64,000 nucleotides of DNA, taken from Clostridiales bacterium (lineage in GTDB: Bacteria > Bacillota > Clostridia > Christensenellales > Borkfalkiaceae). The translations under genes were made by a program, and so were the position numbers. This document shows positions 56,981-64,000 of this stretch, piece after piece. The notes beneath the pieces were generated by a model. That model did not search any database. It was given only the letters and a program-made list of their open reading frames with translations, and had not been told where the DNA came from. The DNA lies in the NCBI GenBank assembly GCA_015055525.1, contig SVHZ01000003.1, positions 1 through 64,000 of the forward strand, given 5' to 3'. Positions within the stretch are counted from its first letter, which is position 1. The number at the start of each line of letters is the position of its first letter.

Positions 56981-57203
56981 AATCTTGCAAAACACAAGCG
57001 TAAAAACTTTTACGCCATCAAGCACGGAAGACTGTTTTGAAATTATAATTTACCTTAAAGAAAACCCCGCTCTAATCTCTCTAAAACAAGCCAATAAGGC
57101 GGTTAAACAGAGAATTATAGACGTTTTGTGCGGAGCGGCAACTGCCTATCAAATGGGCGTTTGCATGGTAGATAAAAACAATATTTTGATAATAAAAAAG
57201 TAG
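56964..57203 (+). CDS. sepF: cell division protein SepF
   Basis: 79 aa DUF552-like: EIIIYLKENPALISLKQANKAVKQRIIDVLCGAATAYQMGVCMVDKNNILI; overlaps yggS end. Confidence 0.82.
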   Translation: MEEGIKILQNTSVKTFTPSSTEDCFEIIIYLKENPALISLKQANKAVKQRIIDVLCGAATAYQMGVCMVDKNNILIIKK

Positions 57204-57246
57204 CGATAAAAGGGAGTTTACCGTAGGGATTTTTTAGGATATTATA

Positions 57247-57275
57247 AAAGGATAGCGAAATTTTCGCTATCCTTT
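57247..57275 (+). terminator. intrinsic terminator
   Basis: AAAGGATAGCGAAATTTTCGCTATCCTTT. Confidence 0.75.
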
Positions 57276-57345
57276 ACTTTTTGCCTTGCAAAACACACGA
57301 CTTTCATTTGAAAGTATAGTGTGCTACACTTTCTCTTTTACATTA

Positions 57346-58224
57346 TTAACCTAAAATTTGTTTCTTTTTTTCTTCAAATTCTTCGTGAGTAATTATCCCT
57401 TCGTCAAGTAATTTTTTATATTTAATTAAAGAGTCAACGCTCTCGTCAGATATTTGATTTTCAGGAATTTTATTCATGTTTTCTTTACTTTTTGACATTA
57501 TGTATGAATGTACCTTTTCCGCATTGAACTTGAAATTAAAACAATTACTGCTAGCATATAAAGTAGGATAATTATTATTTTTGAAAACAAACTTATAATA
57601 AGACAAATCACGCGTTTCTGTTCTTGATGAGTTCGCTATAGCAGCAGCAGTACCATATATGGCCGCATCAACGGCAACACTAGAATTAGATTTTGTTGTT
57701 GTATACGTTTTTTTGTTTTCACAATATTCTATATATAATAAATCTTCTTCAGGAATAAAATATTTGCTTAAATTTTCTATTGATTCATAAGGTAATTTTG
57801 TCTTAATATCATTAAGCAATTCATCAGTTAAACACACATCAATAAACGCTTTAGATAAATAAGTCTCATCATGCGGAACGACAACAAATAAACGTTTTCC
57901 ATCAAAATCATACAATTTTAAAGTAAAACTTGAAAAGCTATGATTTATTTCGTTTTTATCTAAAACATTATAAACCGTCGAGGAAAACATTTGATTAATT
58001 AATGAGCGACTATTAAACCAAAATTTTTCAAGACTAACATTATATTTCTTCTCAAAGTCAATGCAAACTTTATTGTTGAAAACATTTTTAAATTCAACAG
58101 AATTTTTGTTTGCAGTACTTTCTTTAAAATCTTTATTTTCTTTAGCGGAAGAAATAATATTTCCTATACAAAAGTATATACACAAACCCAGTAATATTAC
58201 AAAAAAACCAATAATGAAACCCAT
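57346..58224 (-). CDS. SHOCT-domain membrane protein of unknown function
   Basis: N-terminal TM; C-terminal DSLIKYKKLLDEGIITHEEFEEKKKQILG (SHOCT). Confidence 0.8.
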   Translation of the reverse strand: MGFIIGFFVILLGLCIYFCIGNIISSAKENKDFKESTANKNSVEFKNVFNNKVCIDFEKKYNVSLEKFWFNSRSLINQMFSSTVYNVLDKNEINHSFSSFTLKLYDFDGKRLFVVVPHDETYLSKAFIDVCLTDELLNDIKTKLPYESIENLSKYFIPEEDLLYIEYCENKKTYTTTKSNSSVAVDAAIYGTAAAIANSSRTETRDLSYYKFVFKNNNYPTLYASSNCFNFKFNAEKVHSYIMSKSKENMNKIPENQISDESVDSLIKYKKLLDEGIITHEEFEEKKKQILG

Positions 58225-58243
58225 AAAACCCCCTAAAAAAACA

Positions 58244-58454
58244 AAAAATGCGCCTACCGAAGTAAGCGCACAAAAACACAGACTCCGATAGTCGCCAAAC
58301 TAACTTTACGCAAAATGGTGTAACCACAATAGCACAAGTAGAATCTGCATTTTATCAAATTCAATAATACTATTGTGGTAAAAATAGATATAATTATCCC
58401 TATAAAAAAAGAAAATTACACCACAAGAATTGCGTTTATTTAGTTAGTTTGGCT
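58244..58454 (-). ncRNA. putative structured ncRNA / 5' leader with terminator upstream of SHOCT gene
   Basis: Minus-strand promoter TTGATA-N17-TATAAT (58461-58489), start at base of a 12-bp stem GCCAAACTAACT/AGTTAGTTTGGC, nested TGGTGTAA/TTACACCA and CCACAATAG/CTATTGTGG helices, then TGCGCTTAC-TTCG-GTAGGCGCATTTTTT. Confidence 0.65.
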
Positions 58455-58510
58455 ATAGTTATTATAGCACTTATAAAAAGTTTTATCAAGTGTTTTAGCG
58501 TGGGTAAAAG

Positions 58511-58540
58511 AAAACTCGACTTGTGTGAAAGTCGAGTTTT
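58511..58540 (-). terminator. intrinsic terminator of atp operon
   Basis: AAAACTCGACTTGTGTGAAAGTCGAGTTTT. Confidence 0.75.
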
Positions 58541-58594
58541 ATAAATAGTTTAATTTAAATCCCTATGGAAAGAGCGGTAAGCCTACTTTTTTTG

Positions 58595-58855
58595 TTATTT
58601 TTTCCACTTAAAAGAGCCGGATGCTAGCGTTACCGAATCTTTTGCAACGGATAATAACCCGCCGTCAACGGAACCTAACTTAACACCGCTTTCAAGTTCT
58701 ATTTTAACTTCACAAGGAACTATTCCCGTTACGAAAGGAGCATGCCCTGCCATAACTGCAAGTTCGCCTTCGGTTCCGCGAAGTCTTAAATATATTGCCT
58801 CTCCACTAAAAACGTTGCCGTCGGGAGAAGTTATGGTTAGATTAAATTTGTTCAT
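58595..58855 (-). CDS. atpC: F-type ATP synthase epsilon subunit, short form
   Basis: FNLTITSPDGNVFSGEAIYLRLRGTEGELAVMAGHAPFVTGIVPCEVKI...; last gene of atp operon; 86 aa. Confidence 0.9.
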   Translation of the reverse strand: MNKFNLTITSPDGNVFSGEAIYLRLRGTEGELAVMAGHAPFVTGIVPCEVKIELESGVKLGSVDGGLLSVAKDSVTLASGSFKWKK

Positions 58856-58863
58856 AAATTTCC

Positions 58864-60267
<1,404 letters not shown>

Positions 60268-60280
60268 TTAATCTTCTTAG

Positions 60281-61084
60281 TTAAACCTCGCTTCCCGCGA
60301 CGATTTCAGTAATTTCTTGCGTGATTGCGCCTTGGCGAGCGCGATTGTATTCAAGTTGCAAGTCTTCAATCATCTGAGTAGCGTTCTTACCAGCCGAATC
60401 CATAGCGGTTCGCCTTGCAACGATTTCACAAGCAAAACTCTCCCTTACCTTTTGAACGATTACGCTGGCAAGGTATTCTGGAATAACTGCATCTAACACC
60501 GTTTTTTCATCAGGCTCGAAAATTACGCCCGCACCGTCACTCGACGGCTCTATATCAAACGGCAAAACCCACTCTAAAACAGCCTCTTGAGAAATCATAG
60601 AGTTGTATTTTGTGGAAATTATCGCAACTTTTCCTATATCTCCACTTTGATAATCGCTTAAAAGTTTATCCGCTAAAATCTTTGCGTCGCTATAACTAAA
60701 CTTTTCAGCAGAAATATAAGGGGTGGAAAGTCTATCGCACGCGCGCTTGCCGATAGCGTATCTAACGGCGTTGCCAAACGTTTTTTCAAGCCTAAAAACG
60801 TTTGCGTTGTAACCGCCGGCAAGACCTCTATCCCCCGCTATTACAATTAGCGCAGTCGCAATCTTCCCGTTTCCTTGAAAGTAAACGCTGTTTTTACAAT
60901 CAGAACTTTGAAGTAAAACCCTAATCGTTTTTTCAAGAGATTGCTTGTATTCGGTAGACTTCGCCTTTCCGTCTAACGCGCGCTTCATCTTTGATGAAGC
61001 AACAAGCCCCATAGCCTTAGTTAAATGCAAAGTGGAATCGATACTTTTTATTCTGTTTCTTAAACTTTTAATATCTGCTCCCAC
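60281..61084 (-). CDS. atpG: F-type ATP synthase gamma subunit
   Basis: IKSLRNRIKSIDSTLHLTKAMGLVASSKM; MDSAGKNATQMIEDLQLEYNRARQGAITQEITEIVAG. Confidence 0.96.
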   Translation of the reverse strand: MGADIKSLRNRIKSIDSTLHLTKAMGLVASSKMKRALDGKAKSTEYKQSLEKTIRVLLQSSDCKNSVYFQGNGKIATALIVIAGDRGLAGGYNANVFRLEKTFGNAVRYAIGKRACDRLSTPYISAEKFSYSDAKILADKLLSDYQSGDIGKVAIISTKYNSMISQEAVLEWVLPFDIEPSSDGAGVIFEPDEKTVLDAVIPEYLASVIVQKVRESFACEIVARRTAMDSAGKNATQMIEDLQLEYNRARQGAITQEITEIVAGSEV

Positions 61085-61086
61085 GG

Positions 61087-62580
61087 TTAAAATTTCATCT
61101 CCTTGAGCGCTTTATTCAAAGTTTCTACGTCTTCTTTTTCAAAGTAACCTTGTTCAAACCTTACGAGCAAGTCATTGTACTTACTCTCCATAAAATCAAA
61201 CAAGTTGGCTTCGTAATCTTTAACTTTTTTAACTTCAACTTCGTTTAAGTAGCCGTTTATAACCGCGTAAACTATTGAAACTTGAAGCCCTACTCTAACG
61301 GGGGAATTTCTCTTTTGCTTTAACACTTCTACTATTCTCTCGCCAAGAGCAAGCCTGTTTTTAGTATCTTTATCAAGATCGCTACCAAATTGAGCGAAAG
61401 ATTTAAGTTCTCTATATTGAGAATAGATAAGTTTAAGTTCGCCCGAAACCTTTTTCATCGCTTTAAGTTGGGCAGAACCGCCTACACGGCTAACTGAAAT
61501 ACCCGGGTTAATTGCAGGCATTATGCCGGCGTGGAAAAGTTCCGTTTCCAAAAATATCTGCCCGTCCGTTATAGATATAACGTTGGTTGGAATATAAGCA
61601 GAAACGTCACCCGCTTGAGTTTCAATGATCGGAAGAGCGGTAATAGAACCACCGCCGTATTCTTCAGAAACGCACGCCGCTCTTTCTAAAAGGCGTGAGT
61701 GAAGATAGAAAACGTCACCGGGATACGCTTCACGTCCAGGTGGTCTTCTAATCAATAAGGAAAGCGCTCTATACGCTACTGCGTGTTTTGATAAATCGTC
61801 GTAAATAATCAAAACGTCTTTTCCCTTTTCTCTAAAATACTCCGCCATAGCGCAACCTGAGTACGGCGCAACGTATTGAAGGGGCGCAGACTCAGATGCA
61901 GATGCCGATACTACGATAGTATACGGCATAGCGCCAGCCTTTGTAAGTTCGTTTACGAGTTGAACTACCGAAGAGTTCTTTTGACCTATCGCTACGTAAA
62001 TACAAATTACGCCCGTATTTTTTTGATTGATAATGGTATCTATTGCAATTTCAGTCTTACCCGTTTGCCTATCGCCTATCAAAAGTTCTCTTTGACCGCG
62101 ACCAATGGGAATCATACTGTCAATCGCCTTAATGCCCGTTTGAAGGGGAACGCAAACGCTCTTTCTCTCAATTATACCAGGCGCTTCTGCCTCGATAGGA
62201 CGGAAGTTTTTAACGTTTATCTCGCCTTTACCGTCAATTGGTTTACCGAGCGCGTTAACTACTCTGCCTAAGAGTTCTTCGCCTACGGGAACGGATAAAA
62301 CTTTTCCCGTGCGTTTAGCAATCGTTCCTTCTTTAATATTATTCTCGTTAGATAAAAGAGCAACTGAAACGGTTTCTTCTTCAAGGTTTTGAGCCAAGCC
62401 AAAACTTCCGTCTTCAAACTCGATAAGTTCACTCGCCATGCAAGCCCTTAAACCGTAAACTCTCGCAATACCGTCACCAACCAAAACGACCGTTCCGGTT
62501 TCTTGCATTTCCATGCGAGATTTATACGATTTTATCTGCTCTTTTATAACGTTGCTTATTTCTTGAGATATGCCACTCAT
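61087..62580 (-). CDS. atpA: F-type ATP synthase alpha subunit
   Basis: [43 protein letters not shown]. Confidence 0.98.
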   Translation of the reverse strand: MSGISQEISNVIKEQIKSYKSRMEMQETGTVVLVGDGIARVYGLRACMASELIEFEDGSFGLAQNLEEETVSVALLSNENNIKEGTIAKRTGKVLSVPVGEELLGRVVNALGKPIDGKGEINVKNFRPIEAEAPGIIERKSVCVPLQTGIKAIDSMIPIGRGQRELLIGDRQTGKTEIAIDTIINQKNTGVICIYVAIGQKNSSVVQLVNELTKAGAMPYTIVVSASASESAPLQYVAPYSGCAMAEYFREKGKDVLIIYDDLSKHAVAYRALSLLIRRPPGREAYPGDVFYLHSRLLERAACVSEEYGGGSITALPIIETQAGDVSAYIPTNVISITDGQIFLETELFHAGIMPAINPGISVSRVGGSAQLKAMKKVSGELKLIYSQYRELKSFAQFGSDLDKDTKNRLALGERIVEVLKQKRNSPVRVGLQVSIVYAVINGYLNEVEVKKVKDYEANLFDFMESKYNDLLVRFEQGYFEKEDVETLNKALKEMKF

Positions 62581-63098
62581 TATAATGTTTCCTTTAATCG
62601 TTTTAATTTTTTCAAAATACTGCCGTCGTAAATCTTATCGTCTACGGTAACGACGATTCCACCTATCAGCCCTTTATCGACTTCGCACTCTAAAACTATC
62701 GTTTTACCAAGAGTTTCTTGAAGTTTTGCTTTTAAGTTTTTTCGTTGAACGTCACTTAACTCAACGGCGCTTTTAACTACGGCAAAACAGAGATTTTCCC
62801 TTTCTAAAAGAAGTTTTTCATACTCTTTTACCGCTTGCTTGAAAATTGCCGTCTTGCGTTTTTCAACGATTAACTTGAAAAATGAAAGAACTTGCTCTTC
62901 AACTTTATCTAAAAACACCTTGTCAATAAAAGATAATCTTTCAGACAATAAAATAGACGGAGAAGATAAAAAATCTAAATATTCATCACTTAAACTATCC
63001 GCGATAAGTTTAAGGTTTTCAAGGTATAACTTTTCCTTTTTATTTTCTAAACCAAGCGAATAAATCGCGGTTGCGTATTCGCTAAAACCGCCCGTCAT
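62580..63098 (-). CDS. atpH: F-type ATP synthase delta subunit
   Basis: [22 protein letters not shown]..., C-term [33 protein letters not shown]. Confidence 0.93.
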   Translation of the reverse strand: MTGGFSEYATAIYSLGLENKKEKLYLENLKLIADSLSDEYLDFLSSPSILLSERLSFIDKVFLDKVEEQVLSFFKLIVEKRKTAIFKQAVKEYEKLLLERENLCFAVVKSAVELSDVQRKNLKAKLQETLGKTIVLECEVDKGLIGGIVVTVDDKIYDGSILKKLKRLKETL

Positions 63099-63619
63099 GC
63101 CTTTTCTCCTAATTCATTTATGAATTGATCTATAAGTTTATCGTGGTCTTCTTTATTAACTTCGCGGTTAAGCATTTTTTCAGCAACGGCAGTTGAAACT
63201 TCAACGACTTCGTTTTTGAAGTTATTGCGTGATTTTTCAAGTTCCAATTTAGCCTCCGTTTGAGCCTCGGCTAAGATAATTTCCGCTTGACCATCCGCTT
63301 CGCTAACGATTTGCTCCGCGCGTTTTTTAGCAACGGCGGTTGCGTTTTTAATAATATCATTAGCCTCTTCTTCAGCGCTAGCCAACTTTTCCTCCCACGC
63401 TAAACGATCGGCGTTTGCTTTTGAAATAGCATCGTCGGCTTGAGCGTACTTATCTGAAAGTTCTTTTTCACGGGTTTCAAACATCTTTTTAACCGGCTTA
63501 TATAAGAATTTTTTAATAAGCAAGAAGAGTAGTATTAAATTTGCAAGCGAAATCAAAATATGCCAAAAGTTAACCGAAATAACGTCTAATGATTGCGCTA
63601 ATAAACAAAAATTAACCAT
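63095..63619 (-). CDS. atpF: F-type ATP synthase b subunit
   Basis: N-terminal TM then FLYKPVKKMFETREKEL...long charged helix. Confidence 0.94.
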   Translation of the reverse strand: MVNFCLLAQSLDVISVNFWHILISLANLILLFLLIKKFLYKPVKKMFETREKELSDKYAQADDAISKANADRLAWEEKLASAEEEANDIIKNATAVAKKRAEQIVSEADGQAEIILAEAQTEAKLELEKSRNNFKNEVVEVSTAVAEKMLNREVNKEDHDKLIDQFINELGEKA

Positions 63620-63622
63620 AAA

Positions 63623-63910
<288 letters not shown>

Positions 63911-63937
63911 CTAAAACTAGAAATCGTAAATTATATT

Positions 63938-64000
63938 TTATGCATTGGTTTTAGCCAATGCTTTTTTCTTTTTTAATTCTTTTTTCAACGCGTATTTTTC
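63938..64000 (-). CDS. C-terminal fragment of upstream atp-operon gene, probably ATP synthase a subunit
   Basis: Partial frame ...EKYALKKELKKKKALAKTNA* immediately upstream of atpE; identity inferred from gene order only. Confidence 0.45.
   Translation of the reverse strand, partial: EKYALKKELKKKKALAKTNA

Noticed and set aside
58142-58327. 61-aa minus-strand ORF (MVTPFCVKLVWRLSESVF...)
   Set aside because: Crosses the terminator and SD of the SHOCT gene in another frame; better explained by the structured leader.
40863-58423. Idea that the TTACACCA/TGGTGTAA arms at 58316-58423 are distant operators of the XRE regulator at 40889
   Set aside because: Only half-site similarity; the arms are ~90 bp apart rather than in the 4-bp-spaced palindrome seen at 40835-40878.
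58294-58453. MITE interpretation of the inverted repeats before the SHOCT gene
   Set aside because: Not excluded, but no target-site duplication is evident and the promoter/terminator placement fits an RNA element better; kept as the alternative in the finding.

Overview
The window is a chromosomal segment of a low-GC, probably endospore-forming Firmicute (Clostridia-like). Spore genes present are sigE, spoIIGA, spoVB and ylbJ. Most of it is dense housekeeping sequence: an amino-acid ABC transporter, tsaD-prfB-secA, comF, folT behind a THF riboswitch, nrdR, ygiQ-like, uvrC, cca, whiA, murB, a CpsB/CpsD/Wzz module, rarA, coaD, rsmD, alr, engB, lon, clpX, clpP, tig, rqcH-like, feoA/feoB-like, ileS, a large SRP RNA, yggS, sepF and an F-type ATP synthase operon. 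I saw no prophage, CRISPR array, tRNA/rRNA, transposase or biosynthetic gene cluster. The observations most worth follow-up are: (1) a ~210-nt minus-strand structured RNA/leader at 58244-58454, with a near-consensus promoter, a long nested rod and a UUCG-loop terminator just before the start codon of a SHOCT-domain membrane protein; (2) two copies of a tandem short-hairpin repeat family flanking clpX; (3) a divergent XRE-regulator/lipoprotein pair with two matching palindromic operators and a likely leaderless regulator transcript; (4) a C-rich hairpin/G-quadruplex-capable island at 40.16-40.27 kb; (5) an ATP synthase with a truncated epsilon subunit and an apparent two-carboxylate (Na+-type) c subunit; (6) compensatory changes in the SRP RNA apical stem. 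All calls are from reading the sequence by eye; no searches were run.
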